A DNA stretch of 64,000 bases from assembly GCA_946894095.1 (NCBI GenBank), contig OX335660.1:7073001-7137000 (forward strand). Direction: 5' to 3'. The notes under the pieces are model-generated. The model saw nothing but the letters and a program-made list of their open reading frames with translations. It made no database searches and was not told the origin of the DNA. This DNA comes from Incurvaria masculella (Eukaryota > Arthropoda > Insecta > Lepidoptera > Incurvariidae). Position numbers and translations under genes: made by a program. Positions 1-11,742 of the stretch are shown piece by piece (within the stretch, counting starts at the first letter, position 1; every line of letters begins with the position of its first letter).

Positions 1-584
1 AAGAGTCTAGTTTTGGTTTTGAACTATGTCAAACGGGAAACGCCCAAAGGAAATGTCTAAAATTTTCTAGTTTCTATGCTAAAGTTATTTTACGGACATA
101 CATCTAAAAATATAGGAACCACATCGTGAACGTAATTTTAATTTTTTGCTTCTGAGAACAGAATATTGGCCGATGTCCGGTTGATTTTTTCCACAGTAGG
201 TGTGCGTAGCCATCCATGTCCAGTTACAAAGAAATACTTATCACCACCTTGACTGGTTATTTCCCACGTTCCGGTCACCCGGAGTGAGTCCTGCCGCTCG
301 CGCGGGATAATTACAGGGTGCGACAATTCCCACGGAGCGAGCCGTCGCTGGTTTCCGCCGCCGAAACTCGCCGGAGAAAGTCCAAAATGCGCGCGAGCGT
401 GACGCGAATGGCGCGCCACTTTCGAACGAAGCGAGCTGACGACGTCTTGGTTTCGAATCGCGATGTGTGCTACCACGGAATATTGAGTGTGGTACCGCCA
501 CAACAAGACGATAGATAAATTAACAGCTGTATTCTTAAGTCCGTTACTACAGCTGGAATCACCCATACTTCATTAATCACCTAC
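1..584. other. intergenic; CpG-dense block near 290-500
   Basis: No gene is supported. Positions about 290-500 are markedly richer in CpG than the AT-rich flanks, with runs such as gcgcgcgagcg, so this could be a promoter or an unmethylated relic. Both strands stay open through the block, as expected of CpG-rich DNA, and none of the translations resembles a known domain. Near 205-225 a short 'gtagccatccatgtccagt' resembles the 3' tail of the SINE family described below. Confidence 0.4.
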
Positions 585-700
585 AGTCGTATTCAGAGAT
601 AGCCTGTCAAAACTTAGTACGAGATTAGCACCCGACTAACCATATAAAACCCGTTTTAGTCCGGCGTATTAAAGTTAATCCGCCCATTCTGAATACGGCT
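585..700. repeat. small inverted-repeat element (GTATTCAGAGA family), copy 1
   Basis: The block starts near 'cgtattcagaga' and ends near 'tctgaatacggctg', which are inverted copies of each other. The interior (dacctgtcaaaactta-like, then a run ending in gtattaaagtt) recurs at the right edge of the window, 63855-64000. This is a short non-autonomous DNA element or MITE; the exact ends and any target duplication are not certain. Confidence 0.5.
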
Positions 701-1112
701 GCTACAGTTTACGCTGAAAATTTACAGTTCAAACTGAGGGCGGCGAATAAACGGTTCTATCAAGAACCATCATTTTAAAAGCCAACACCTTCTTAACTTT
801 ATTTAAATAACGGCCTCGCCGTTCGAAAATCGCCCGTTTGTCGGCAACACAGATGTAGATAATTTTACTGCAACAACGACACAACTAACCCAAAGCGAGC
901 TAAAAACTTACCCCTGCCGAAAATAAACGCATAACCCGCGCGGGAGCCACATGGCCGCGGTGCGAAAGGCGGCGCGCGCACCGCGCTCCCGATGCCCCGA
1001 TTTAGACAAATCTGTGGCGCAGCGGGAGACCGCTCGTTGGAGTGTCCAATATCTCCCGCGACTCGAAAAGCTTATAATAATTCGTCACTAGCGTCTTCAA
1101 TACGGAGCCCGA

Positions 1113-1412
1113 AGTCCCAGTAATTTCCCACCTAAATTGGCGTTTGCGGCAAACCGATCGACTGGCGTTTTCCGTAAAAACGTCAAACTCCATACAAGTT
1201 TTACTAGATATTCTGTGGTTTTACTTCTTCAAGTTGTCAAAGTCAAACTCGGACTTACGATTTGTATGAAAACGCAGAGTCGGCGTAAACGACGACGTCG
1301 ACGTATTTACGGCAACGTTGAGTAAGCTGTCAAATCAAACTCGGCCTACTGCGCGTGTTCTTCAATTTCTCCATACATACCGTAAACGCCAATTTAGGTG
1401 ACAATTGGGACT
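1113..1412. mobile_element. MITE, AGTCCCA family, full copy
   Basis: About 300 bp with long terminal inverted repeats. The left end reads AGTCCCAgtaatttcccacc and the right end is its near reverse complement. The inner arm 'cctaaattggcgtttrcgg' followed by 'accgatcgactggcgtttt' is also mirrored at the right in related copies. It carries no transposase. Copies recur at 7711-7999 and 53284-53620, which defines the family. The small open frames here are incidental. Confidence 0.75.
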
Positions 1413-3865
1413 ACAGTTTCTAAGAGCAAAATACGTATTTACCCTTGTCGCTATTATTAGATTCACTTGCGCGATTCTAATAGAGTACCTAAATTGGTCG
1501 AAAACTAAATAACAGACATCGGATCATTATCGCGTGGGGACTAAATTGATAAATTATCGGTTACCTATAATGGTAATATATCAGCCCTCGTTAAACGATT
1601 TCCCATGCGCCGATCAATGCTTTTCCCATGCAGGGGAGGCTCGGCAGTGACTCGTATTCCATTTGGCACCTATTTAAAACAATGGGGGGAATACATTCAA
1701 TAGGTATACCGATAGTGTATCGAATAGGGATCGCCTGTTGACCGTGTGAAAGGACTGGGTAAAAAGTTGTAAGCAATTTACTTTAATTGAATATATTCTG
1801 TATCTACATTTACTACAGTATCATAAAAATGGCCTCATTGTTTTGATTAGATAGTTATCATACGATGATTATTAATTTTGCTTCTTTAGGCATAACATTA
1901 AAATGCGTGGCAGAATATTTTTATTTTATCTTTTCCCTAAACGAAATGGCCAATGAACCCACACAGGGAAGTGAACGGTCACAAAATGCAACGCTCGCTG
2001 TCGACAAATCAGTTCAATTCAATGTTCGCGCTTTGTTTATTGGTCGTAATAAAACGCGTCCATTTCAATTTAGAACGCATTCGAATTTTAAAAATGTTCG
2101 ATTCACTCTTTATTGACGCGTGCGCCGCCACCGGCCGCCATTTTTAAATCAGTTATGAGGCGTGACAAGTTCTGTTTTTGAAGCGAGAAAGTTAAATCAA
2201 ATGTCGAAATATTAGAAAAGTTTTAGGAACTCGAGCCTCACACACGCATCTGTCGTTTTTTTGGCATGTGACGAGAATGTACGTTGAAAGAAAAAATGTG
2301 AAGACATATTACTTCGGTGCTGTAATTCTAGCCATTTAGATAAATGGCAGATGCTCGCAACTCTTATCAATCGCTGGCAACCCTCAGGGCTATAGAATAT
2401 TTTGTTCTCAGGAGACGGAAATGGCACCTGTTTAAGTCATGTTTATTTTTTGCACTGCCTTTAACTCTTGATAATGACTTGGATGCGAGCTAACCGACCA
2501 GCGGCCCACGGGGCCTGTGTGTCGCGGCCGCAGACTAACTGCAAAAAGAGCTGTCAGCAGTAAATTTGAATATAAACGGTAATGTTCCAGTGCGCACGCG
2601 CGCGGAGACAATGACAGCTGCACCCCTCTCCGCCACCGCCGCCCCCCTCTTCGCTTTCTTTATGCTTTAATTTATTGTTACAGAGCGGGGAAAGTTAGAT
2701 TTTTATTTGTAACCGACTTCTGCGTGAAAATGTATAGCATGGACATAATTTTGAAAAGGCGAGCAGTTTTATTTGCTGTTATAAGTACGCGTGTTACATC
2801 AGTTATTGCCGAAATTTTGTAATATAAGAAGGTGAAGTGCGAGCTAGTAAGCCCTAAGAGTGGGGACCCCACGAGTGATCTTGCCGAAAAAAAAACTTAT
2901 ATTGAAAAATTAAAAGACAATATAAAAAGAGTGTTCTGATTTTTCATCAGGTTTGAATATCAGAATGGTGACGTTACGGCAGTGACTGCTGTTAGACCCT
3001 GAACAGATATTTGACGGAACTCTGAAGGGCCAACAGTGATGTAATATTGCAATGAGACAAGTTTCCTCGCGACGTTGTTTCACCGAAAACTCCTCCGGAA
3101 GGAATCGCACAACGGGTTCCCGCACCTCGGTAACCAAAGATTATTGAACTGGCAGTCTCAATTGGACGCAATATGGTAATGGACTTACGCGCTTATAAAT
3201 TTGGTGCAATCGATCGATAGTTTGAGACCACCAAAGTTGCATGCTTTGGTATGCGCCATTCTGACATGAGTTCAGGTTCTAGAGCAAGCGAAAAATATAG
3301 ATTGGATCCATCATTGGAGGCACAGAATAAGTATCGGAGGCGCCACTTTCTTGTGCGATGGAGAATGCGGACAGACGAAACAAGTGAATCGAGCGAGTGG
3401 TCGCCGTGGACGAGTGCACGTTGGCAGGGCTAATGACTCGTGGCAGGTGAGCGCTGTGTACATGTAGCTTGATGCTAGGTAGCAAGAAGCGTGAGAATTG
3501 TGCACTTCACGCTCCACGAGACGCCATTTTCTTTTACGGTTCGGCCGAACGTGGCCGCACCATGCCCGCCGCTAGATAACATATCGAAAAACAAATGACT
3601 GCAAACAACGTTCCGTTTACAAATTTAAAAAATCGGTCCACAAATGAAGGAGGAATCGGTGAACGGCCAAAAAAATACATACAGCCGAACATAGACTCTC
3701 ATATTGTAAGGTAAGTAAAACCATTGGTTGTAACGAAATTTACCGCGATTCGGGGTTATTATGTTGGAAAGTGTGCAGTACATAAACATAATGTTGTGGA
3801 TGGCGCCTTTCTATCAGATTTTTAGGCTCTGGGAGATTCCCATTCGCCGAGTGAACGGGCAAGTG
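1413..3865. other. intergenic, no gene seen
   Basis: AT-rich sequence with short open frames only, none with a recognisable domain or a splice context I would trust. A CT-rich patch lies near 2615-2650 and a CpG-richer patch near 3500-3570. No repeat family with another copy in the window was recognised here. Confidence 0.4.
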
Positions 3866-4420
3866 AGTGATTAAGAGCATCCTCATAGCTCAACATTTTA
3901 GACCAATTTTTTCGATTAAAACGAGATAGCCAGAGCCCGACGTCGCTTAGTTAGAGCAGCTCGAAATAATTCTTTCTAAATGTGACCAACCCTCATAACG
4001 CGTGAAACCGGTTTTTTAATTTATTTATTTATTTATTAAGGCGAGCTCACAGTGCATTTACATAACAATAGAAAAATAATATAAATGAAAATAACACCAT
4101 ATTGTTTCGTTAAAGAAATTGGGAAAAGTTGATCATGTTCTTCGCCGAATGGTTAGATAATGTTAAGATCTTTGAAATGGTATTCAAATAAATACTAGTT
4201 AATATCAATATAAGCCGAAAACTTGAAAAAGAATATATTTGAGACCTGACTTGAATTTTTTTTCCATGCATAAAATATTAATTTCTGTAACATTTTCCTT
4301 TCTGTTTTGGTAGAACGTTATAGCTGGAATTACACATGTGTTTTTTCACGTTCTCATTCCATAGATATCAGGAACTTAACGCAATCAAACCATTCGCATT
4401 GGCTAGTATAACCATCTTAA
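3866..4420. repeat. dispersed repeat R2, copy 1 (inverted relative to 52.4 kb)
   Basis: The segment from 'ttaagagcatcctcatag' to 'taaccatcttaa' matches the reverse complement of 52365-52817 along most of its length, including 'acgtcgcttagttagagcag' and the stretch around 'ttgggaaaagtt'. Copy 1 carries an extra 70-bp insertion near 4017-4085 (next entry). No coding capacity is visible. It is probably an old non-autonomous transposon; its termini were not resolved. Confidence 0.7.
4017..4085 (-). mobile_element. short LINE 3'-end insertion
   Basis: A run of TTTA repeats ('tttatttatttatttatt') followed by 'aaggcgagctcacagtgcat' is present in R2 copy 1 but absent at the matching point of R2 copy 2 at 52 kb. 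A 3'-terminal microsatellite plus a short unique stretch is typical of a severely 5'-truncated CR1/Jockey-type LINE inserted in minus orientation. The class is an inference. Confidence 0.45.
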
Positions 4421-4546
4421 ATCTGACATTTAGTTGCATTTCGTGCCAGCTATCCAAATGATACCCGGCAAACGGACGTGTAATTCGGCCAAGTGAACAG
4501 AAAACCAGTCAGGATAGCACGAAAAATGCAACTAAACGCCAGATTT
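4419..4546. mobile_element. foldback element, copy 1 (AAATCTG family)
   Basis: Near-perfect inverted arms of about 35 bp: the left arm starts AAATCTGACATTTAGTTGC and the right arm is the reverse complement with few changes. The loop contains 'cggccaagtgaa'. A related unit with the same arm and loop words ('cggccaagt') lies at about 24292-24405, so this is a repeat family and not a chance palindrome. Confidence 0.6.
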
Positions 4547-5361
4547 AATTACTTATGTAAGTAAATCCGGTGTGTATTTAATTATAGCGCAGTTTTACAA
4601 TAACTTCTGATTCGGCCGGATGAATATTGTAGTACGTTATGAGAGTTCCGTCATATCTGCATACCCCTTCTGGAAAGCAAGGTGATGATGTGTCTGTCTA
4701 TTCCAGATTTATACACCGAGGCCTTTGTATGACTCGAGAAAGCATTTGAAACGCAATATGGGAACTCTAATGTGACTAACCTTGTAGAACATCAGCTGTG
4801 GCAAGTAATGTAGCAATACAGGTGCGGTGTCTTCAACCTTAGTGCAATAATAATAGGAAATAAGTCGAGCCTGTAATCAACGGACGTATTTTAATGCGTC
4901 CGGCTTAGAAAGGGGGACCCCGCTACGGGGTGTAAGCGGGACAAATGAGCTGCTCTGTTAATAAGAAATATAGCCCTAAACCGTGCATCTTGTAAACGTC
5001 AACCACCTTTGTACGCTAAAAGACCAATGTTCACGAAATTACGTATTCCGAAAAAAAAATACCATGTAGGTAGGCAGACACGGGCGTCTTATTTGGCCAA
5101 GGTCGATGGAAGATGAAAGCGTTGTTCGATATTTTCCGAGTGTTCACATAAACATTCACAACGGCCTGCGCGAGTCGATAACCTATCGATAACCTTAGAA
5201 CAATCGCGCGAAAAGTCATCATCTCTGAAATGGCATGAGCCTCGTAATATTTATTTTCGACACTTGACACGTTAACACTGATTATTAATAGGTATGCATA
5301 TTGACTTTAATTACCGACAGTTACACCGTTTTTGCGTTCCTTGTTTTTTAAATGAAACGGC
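4547..5361. other. intergenic, no gene seen
   Basis: Low-complexity AT-rich DNA with a short GC patch near 4908-4945. No domain, RNA gene or repeat partner was recognised. Confidence 0.4.
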
Positions 5362-5412
5362 AAAAAGTTTATGCTGCAAAGGTTTAATACCTTTGCAGCA
5401 TAAACTTTTTTT
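5362..5412. repeat. near-perfect 21-bp hairpin
   Basis: Arms 'aagtttatgctgcaaagg' and 'cctttgcagcataaactt' are exact reverse complements around a loop of under 10 bases. The hairpin sits in otherwise plain DNA. It could be a short MITE remnant or a structured RNA. No second copy was found in the window. Confidence 0.7.
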
Positions 5413-5717
5413 TATTGCCCCCTGCAAAGCCTAAATTAAATACTGTTTAAAATAGAAGGGTACATTTTACAAAGATTAATGGCGCACACATCAGCTGGTA
5501 CCCCAGCAACAGGGCGCGTCTGGACACCCTACCCACCGGCTGTTAGCGGAACCATATTTTCAAAAACGCAACGGTCGCGTTCGAGGGGGAGTGGCGGGTG
5601 GTGCGAGAGGCGCGGCGGGAGGGGGGGGGGCGCCGTGCGCTATCTAGAGCCGGGGAACACGATCGCGAACACGTATGTCGAGCGAAGCGATATTCGTTTA
5701 AGGTCGATTATTTTATT
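5413..5717. other. intergenic; GC-rich stretch 5575-5650
   Basis: Contains a G-run (ten consecutive G) and CpG-rich sequence near 5575-5650, directly upstream of a GTTCCG element. No gene is supported. Confidence 0.35.
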
Positions 5718-5967
5718 AGGGTTCCGTACCCAAAGGGTGCCAACGGAAACCTATTACTGAGACTCCGCTGTCCGTCCGTCCGTCCGTATGTCACAGGGCT
5801 GTATCTCATGAACGATAATAGGTAGGCAGCTGAGATTCTCAGAGTGTGTATTAAAAAAATATAAAAATTCAAGGGAGGCCCCATACAAAAACCTGATTTT
5901 TTGTGTAATTACCATAACGAAAAAAAACCCTTCGTGTGCGAGTCCGACTCGCACTTGGTCAGTTTTT
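5718..5967 (+). mobile_element. GTTCCG element, copy 1
   Basis: Starts AGGGTTCCGTACCCAAAGGG, a short self-complementary end, continues through 'ctccgctgtccgtccgtccg', then 'ctgtatctcatgaac' and 'ccatacaaaaa', and finishes at the palindrome 'cgagtccgactcgcac' plus 'ttggtcagttttt'. The same order is seen in eleven other places in the window. There is no protein-coding capacity. The terminal hairpins and the lack of an obvious target duplication would fit a Helitron-like non-autonomous element, but that class is unproven. Confidence 0.7.
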
Positions 5968-6299
5968 CACAGTTAGGAAGATGCGTCCCAGTCCAAACCG
6001 AGACACAACAAAAACAATTTATTATGTGGCTAGCACACGATTTTTTCCAGCCACTGTAATGTCCACTAACTTTTACTTCCCCGAAGATTTCTTATTGCAA
6101 CGGGCACGCATGACAACATACAATGACACCATAAACACGAAGCACCACAGCCGTTCAGACGCGCGCGTCCACGGAATATTGCGCGCGTCAATTTGACAGC
6201 TCCGGTGTCAACGAACTGCAAATCCGAAAGCTGCGACCTGATCCACCGCGGAGGCGAGCTGCGGCACGCGACATGTCACCAGGCGCTTCCATTATTCCG

Positions 6300-6846
6300 G
6301 GAGGTCACGACATTTTTGGTCACGATAAGGTAAATGGCTGAATCTGGGTTCACATATTAGAGAACAACCCTCTGATGCTTAATATGTCGGTCTGTCTGCG
6401 CTAAGTGGTTGCGTTATCTAGATTGGGTATATAAAATCGATGTTGGTATGTTCTTGCTGATGAATGTACTAATTGTCTGAACATATTGATACAGTATTAA
6501 TTATACAACAATAAGTCGGTTTTTTTATTAAATGCTTAAATATACCTGGAGTTATATCAGTAACCTAAATCGCCTATAACTACGAAATGCAACCAAATAT
6601 TTGTTCAGTTGTTGGTATTACTACATCAAGTATGTGCTGATATGTTCATGCTTCGTTATTTGCAGCCATTTACTTTATCATATGTATTTTTTTGTCACCA
6701 AAACTACTTTTTCAGGCGCCTTATCTACGTAACGCAACCACTTGGAACAGGCAGACCGACACATTTAGCTTCAGAGGGTTGGTCTGTATCCTGTGAACCC
6801 AGTTTCAGCCGTTTACGTTATCGTTACCATTTTTGTCGCGACCTCC
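6300..6846. mobile_element. element with about 120-bp terminal inverted repeats
   Basis: The left end 'ggaggtcacgacattttt' and the right end '...tgtcgcgacctcc' are inverted copies. The match continues inward through 'gataaggtaaatggctgaat', 'ctctgatgcttaatatgtcg' and 'gtggttgcgttatct', about 120 bp per arm. The middle is AT-rich and non-coding. It is a long-TIR MITE or foldback transposon. Only this copy is in the window. Confidence 0.7.
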
Positions 6847-6982
6847 TAGTCTACATTGTGATGCACGGCGGTGTCAATGTTGCGGGGATATTGTCACTAT
6901 TGTCCACGATTATTGCAACATGGAGAAGTCTAATCGAACCGGTGTCCCAACGAAATTACCAAAATTGTTTACACATGTGCAT

Positions 6983-7346
6983 ACTAGTGTCCGGCCGAAA
7001 CTGGTTTTCCGGCCGAAACAGAAAATTCGGCCGTGCTTTCAGTTTCGGCCGAAACCGAAACTCACGTGGTCAAGTATGAAAATACTAAAATTTGGTGCAT
7101 TTTACCCACTATTCTGCATTCATTAGGACATGAAATGCAAACATAGTATATTAAGTTTGTTGTAATCATTTATTTAATATAATAGAAAAAATATTAATAA
7201 TATTTTTTAGTAATATTTAACAGTTTCGGTTTCGGAAAAAGTTTCGGCCAATTTTGTCCGAAAGCGAAACTGCCGCCGAAACTTGATTTTTGGCAGAAAC
7301 TCGGCAGAAACCGAAACCGAGACCGAGCTTTCGGTCGGACACTAGT
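6983..7346. mobile_element. foldback/MITE with ACTAGTGTCCG ends
   Basis: Terminal inverted repeats ACTAGTGTCCGGCCGAAA on the left and its near reverse complement on the right. The inner flanks are degenerate arrays of 'ggccgaaa' and 'tttcggcc' words on both sides, so the whole 364-bp unit could fold back. The many short GGCCGAAA-like words resemble transposase subterminal sites. This is probably a hAT-type non-autonomous element; a target duplication was not clear. Confidence 0.6.
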
Positions 7347-7710
7347 GAATACCCAATCAGCCCCAAATCTCTGCTCAATCATGAGGCGGGGTCAGCGAAC
7401 GCAACAACCGATGAAGTCGGCGAAACGTAATCGCTCGTCACCAGCCGGCTGGCGCTGCAGATTGCGCCGAAACAAAACAAAAGCGACAACGATGGAATAA
7501 CGGTCAGAATATCGATTCTCCCGCGCATCTGCCGCTTGCATCCGCGCGGGGGCTCGAACCGCGAGCCGGGGGAGCGCGGCCGGCACCCTCGCGTGCTTTA
7601 CGCGCAGGCGACGCGACGGACGGGGGTTGGAAAATCGATATGGTAACAACTAAACTCGCGCGCACTCGTGCTGTCGCTGCAACGCTGATCGGACCGGTAA
7701 CAGAACGGGG
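7347..7710. other. CpG-island-like block between two transposons
   Basis: Positions about 7385-7700 are GC- and CpG-rich, for example the stretch around 'cgcgcgcactcgtgctgtcg'. It may be a promoter or CpG island. No ATG-to-donor exon I would trust is visible; open frames on both strands reflect base composition. Confidence 0.35.
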
Positions 7711-7999
7711 CCGTAAAAACGTCAAACTCCATACAAGTTTTTACTAGATATTCTGTGGTTTAACTTCTTCAAGCTGTCAAAGTCAAACTCGGGCTTCTTT
7801 GTATGAAAACGCGGACTCGGCGTAAACGGCAACGTCGACGTATTTACGGCAACGTTGAGTAAGCTGTCAAATCAAACTCGGACGCGCAAATGTTACTTCG
7901 ATTAACGCCCACTGCGCGCGCTCTTCAATTTCTCCATACATTTGAAAATGCCAGTCGATCGGTTTGCTGTATACGCCAATTTAGGTGACAACTGGGACT
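7711..7999. mobile_element. MITE, AGTCCCA family, left end truncated
   Basis: Begins inside the element at 'ccgtaaaaacgtcaaactcc', which matches the copies at 1113 and 53284. It runs to the right terminal repeat 'aatttaggtgacaactgg', ending in GGACT. The left inverted repeat is missing. Confidence 0.7.
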
Positions 8000-8013
8000 A
8001 ATAGGCTCACAAG

Positions 8014-8081
8014 ATAAAACCGGCCGGATAAAATTAGTAATAGGATTCCGTTGGCACTCTTTGAGTACGGAACCCTAAAAA
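8014..8081 (-). mobile_element. GTTCCG element, copy 2, internally deleted
   Basis: Only the two ends remain: 'aaaccggcc' is joined within a few bases to 'agtaataggattccgttggc' and the terminal 'gtacggaaccctaaaaa'. The central palindrome and microsatellite are gone. It lies immediately after the MITE at 7711-7999. Confidence 0.6.
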
Positions 8082-11000
8082 CCTTGTCTTAGGTCCGGTA
8101 CTGAGTTCATAATCAGTGTTTACCCGTTATTTCTTCACCTCCATGGTTTACACAGCAAGGTTGTACCATGTTGTATACCCGAAAACTTTTCTAATGTTTA
8201 TAACCTGACTGCTCACCCCTCAGGAAATAAGCGTAATAGTATTGAGCCTGTAATTAATTTGCGGGAACAATCAAGCGATACAAACAGCATAAGCGGACAG
8301 ACCAAACGTTGGACGCCAGACAATGATAAAGTGACCTAAACAAACCACAAATCGAAGCTAATTAAAATAATTTACGTACAGATGTATTTGTGTATTAGAA
8401 CTCAGATATCCTAGGCTGATTACTTCGCAGCTCATTAAAACAACTAATTTAAATGTTACCTAGGTACGAACTAACCACCTCGATAACGTCTTGTTAAATA
8501 ATCGAATGAATGAACCTTACACATACCCAACGAATGAAAGTAAGAGTTCGTTGACATTGCCCTATCAATAGTTACAGGAAACGAAACTGGGTCTATGAAT
8601 AGGAATTGAGCTGCGACCGGTAACCCAGTGATTTGAGGCCCCCTGGACGGAAGGCACGCCTGGTCAGCCAGGAACAATGATGCGTCTGACCCCCAAGGAC
8701 CCCGAACTACAAAAGTGCACACAAAATTGTTAGGAGCTATCGCACATCTGTGGAGTGGTAACCCCTTCGAGGAGTTACAAATTGTTCGAACGAGAAAATA
8801 TCGACTTGTTCAAATTATGGGTTCGAAATATAACGACAGAAATTAGGTGAGTTCGGGTTCTTCATGCTGTATGCACGGACAAATATGTACAGCTTGATTA
8901 ATGATTTATTTCATTATATCGTAAACATTGAGATAGGACTACAATGGTTGCTGCACTGGTTGCAGAGTGTTTATGAAATTCATTCTGAATTCATAGTTGA
9001 GCACGCCGAAACAATACGATTTGCAAACAAATTCTCTGACATAAGGCATAATGCGTTACCTAATGTCGTAGGTCGCTGCTCGATACGGAAAATTACTGAC
9101 AACATGGTCAGAATAAGTGAATCGCAAGTGCATAATAAGTCTATCTAACGATGGAGGTGTAACCTCGTGAATTTTCCGCTAGCAAACAAGATAAGCAATT
9201 ATTAATATACGAAGCCACTGATAAGAGCGGAGACACGGCGGAACTTATCTCAACACAATCATGGTTTCGAACCGAACAATACGGATGATACAATACAGAT
9301 GAAGGGCTCTCGCAGTGTAATCGTGTTGACACAAACGCTATCTTTCCAGCGTGAGCCGGAGAAAGATAATGAGTGTTCGCGCGTCCGCCATTTTCGAATT
9401 GCGCGCGCACGGCGCATGACACGCAATATGGCCGCGCGGGTGCGAAAGGGAGGGCGCGAGAGCCGAAACGTCGTGAAAGAAAGGCACGACAACGCACGTC
9501 ACGACGCGTACGCACGCTACAGATTATTTTCTTTGAGACGGCTATCCTACGACACATCAACTGGCAGGTTGCGTACACACTAGACATTGCGTTGCGTTGT
9601 CAGTAGTGAAGCATTAACAGCATTTTTCTCCTCGACTGGGAGGGAGGCGAACAGGAGAAGTTTTCACAACGAGTAGCCGTCATCTTCCATCTCGTTCTCC
9701 ATGTTGAAAAATGTAGAATATTCTAAAAGTGGAGTTTTTTTCAATATGGAGGATGACAGATACTCGTGAGAATATCTTGGGTTCGCTTCATAAAAAAAAT
9801 ACCTACACTGTACTGGACAGTGACGCACATTCTGTGGTGTACTGTTTGTGTCGTTAACAAACATCTGTGACATTGTTTCATTCAGACCTACTATTTCAAA
9901 ATTGCTACACAGTTTAATAGTGACGTATTTTACATTATACACTGCTAAGTTACGTCACCAACTGGTAGATCCGCGGATTCGAGAAGAACCCGCAAACAAA
10001 CTTCACCGGTTTATAGATTTCAGCCTTCCACATTTTTATATGAACACATAATATATCACCTAGGTAAATGCTACTGTATGCTAATGTATAACTCTGTATG
10101 TGAAGCAATAAATAAATACATTAAACTATACTCTAGATATTACTTAGGAACTCAATAAATTACGATATTGCCATGGATAGGTAGGTAAAATTGAAATACC
10201 TAGGTCCATCAGATTGCATAAGGGCAGCAATGAACAAGAGACGACAGCTATGGTAATATTCATTAAAATCTAATTAACTTAAATGAATGCCAAAGCATTA
10301 AATACAAACAACAATGAAAAGGAGCAAGTCCAAACAACCAGGTGTTGAATTCTTTGGGGTCAGCAAAAAACAAAATTAATTACGAAAGGGTCAACAAAAA
10401 AAAGTGTCACACAAATTCATTTATAATTAAATACGCGTTATCCTAAAAAATAATCAATGGAGCGATTAGTATTTTAATGAAGGTAAATGGCTGTACAAAG
10501 GATTAATATGCACACAAGTCTCGTAATTGTCGCCTTTTGCGGAAGGAACAAAAGGGACCGACCTTTCTTGAGATATGGGGTCCTTTATAACTTTATTATC
10601 AGGACTATGAATAGGCCCTTTGCAAAATGCAAAAATAAGATTCAACCCCTACTACCTACTAACTTCTGGTTTGAAGGCGTGAACAAATAATTAATAAAAA
10701 TATGTGTTAGTATTTTTTTAATATCGAAACTTTTAGAGATGAATGTCAAGGCAAATAGGTATTATTATTTACCGCCAAGGTGGTCGCACAAAAGGACATA
10801 TAGCTAGCCACCTACATATGTACATCTGGTGCGCTATAAGCACAACACAACCACGGTGTACGCAAGCTCTTGACTAATTACTACGATTCTACCAAATTAT
10901 CAGCAAATATTACAACTACCTATTAACAATCATGATTACTAGGTGCCTATTAAAACAGGCATTAAAATAAATAAGCCCATGCGCTAATCCACGACCCAGA

Positions 11001-11285
11001 TACATACTGTATCAAAATCGGTTCAGTAGTATGGCGTGGTTGATTTATCGAACATTCCTAACCTATCTAGTAGTGGGATAGTAGTAGAAGAGTACGTATG
11101 GTTACGTGTACGGTCGTAATTGGGTGCGTCGGATCCCTGTGTGCGTAACCGGCGAAATGAGTAGTGAAGTGAGTCACTTGCTCGCTGCAATAACATCTCA
11201 TTAAAAAAATTGTTAACACCCTTTCCCGGTGGATTGGATGGACGGTTGTAGGACATTTGGAGAGAAAACTTTGTGTATAACTCAC
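8082..11285. other. intergenic or dap first intron; CpG patch near 9360-9500
   Basis: This stretch lies downstream of the dap exon at 11286-11742 (minus), so part or all of it could be the dap intron. No second dap exon was identified. Near 9360-9500 the sequence is CpG-rich and contains 'cgccattttcgaattgcgcg', a possible promoter. The rest is AT-rich without a recognised repeat partner. Confidence 0.4.
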
Positions 11286-11742
11286 CTGTTATCCGCTTTT
11301 GCGTCTTGCCGGTGGACGTGGGGGGGCTGGGGGCCGGTGCGGCGGGAGGTGCGGGTAACGCGGCGGAGACGGCCACCGGGTAGATCGCGGGCGCAGCGGG
11401 GCCCGCGGGCGCGCGTCGGAAGGGTTCCGGCAGCGCACCCGCCGGCTCCAGCCGCCACGCGTACCTCTGAGTGCCCGGCAGCGGCTCGTCGCGCGCGAAG
11501 TCGAAGCCCCACCGCTCGCTGTCCAGCTCGAGCCGCCGGCTCAGCTCGCCCTCCACGAACCGCCGGCTCTCCTCGCGGTCCGCGCACCCGAACAAGTTCC
11601 TCCGCACGCTGTCGAGCGCCGTGACGCCGCGCAGGCGCAACGAGCGCGAGTCGAGAAGGCCGGCCAGCCCGCGGGCCGCGCCCGGCGACCGCACGCTCAG
11701 CGCTGACATCCTCGTCGACTCGGGCACCGTCACCGCGACCAT
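11286..11742 (-). CDS. dap: CIP/KIP cyclin-dependent kinase inhibitor, first coding exon (dacapo/p27-like)
   Basis: Encodes the N-terminal 152 residues of a CDK inhibitor, a nuclear protein that binds cyclin-CDK2 complexes and arrests the cell cycle. The family domain is clear at about residues 42-100: RRNLFG is the cyclin-binding LFG motif, then an ELSRRLELDSERWGFDF block and a PLPG-x-Q-R-YAW block, matching the order and spacing of the p21/p27/dacapo kinase-inhibitory domain. A Pro/Ala-rich linker follows (about 108-145). The ATG at 11742 is the first in frame. The exon ends at the donor ACAG|GTGAGT (GT at 11285, minus strand), with the codon split after its first base. The open frame that continues to 11023 is intron read-through. 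The exon is very GC-rich against AT-rich flanks, as for other host exons here. The C-terminal exon (nuclear signal, possible PCNA motif) was not found. Confidence 0.88.

Noticed and set aside
138..566. 142-codon minus-strand frame
   Set aside because: Lies over a CpG-rich block with frames open on both strands; no domain, and part resembles a SINE tail.
9141..9587. 148-codon minus-strand frame over a CpG patch
   Set aside because: Composition-driven; the opposite strand is open too and nothing matches a family.
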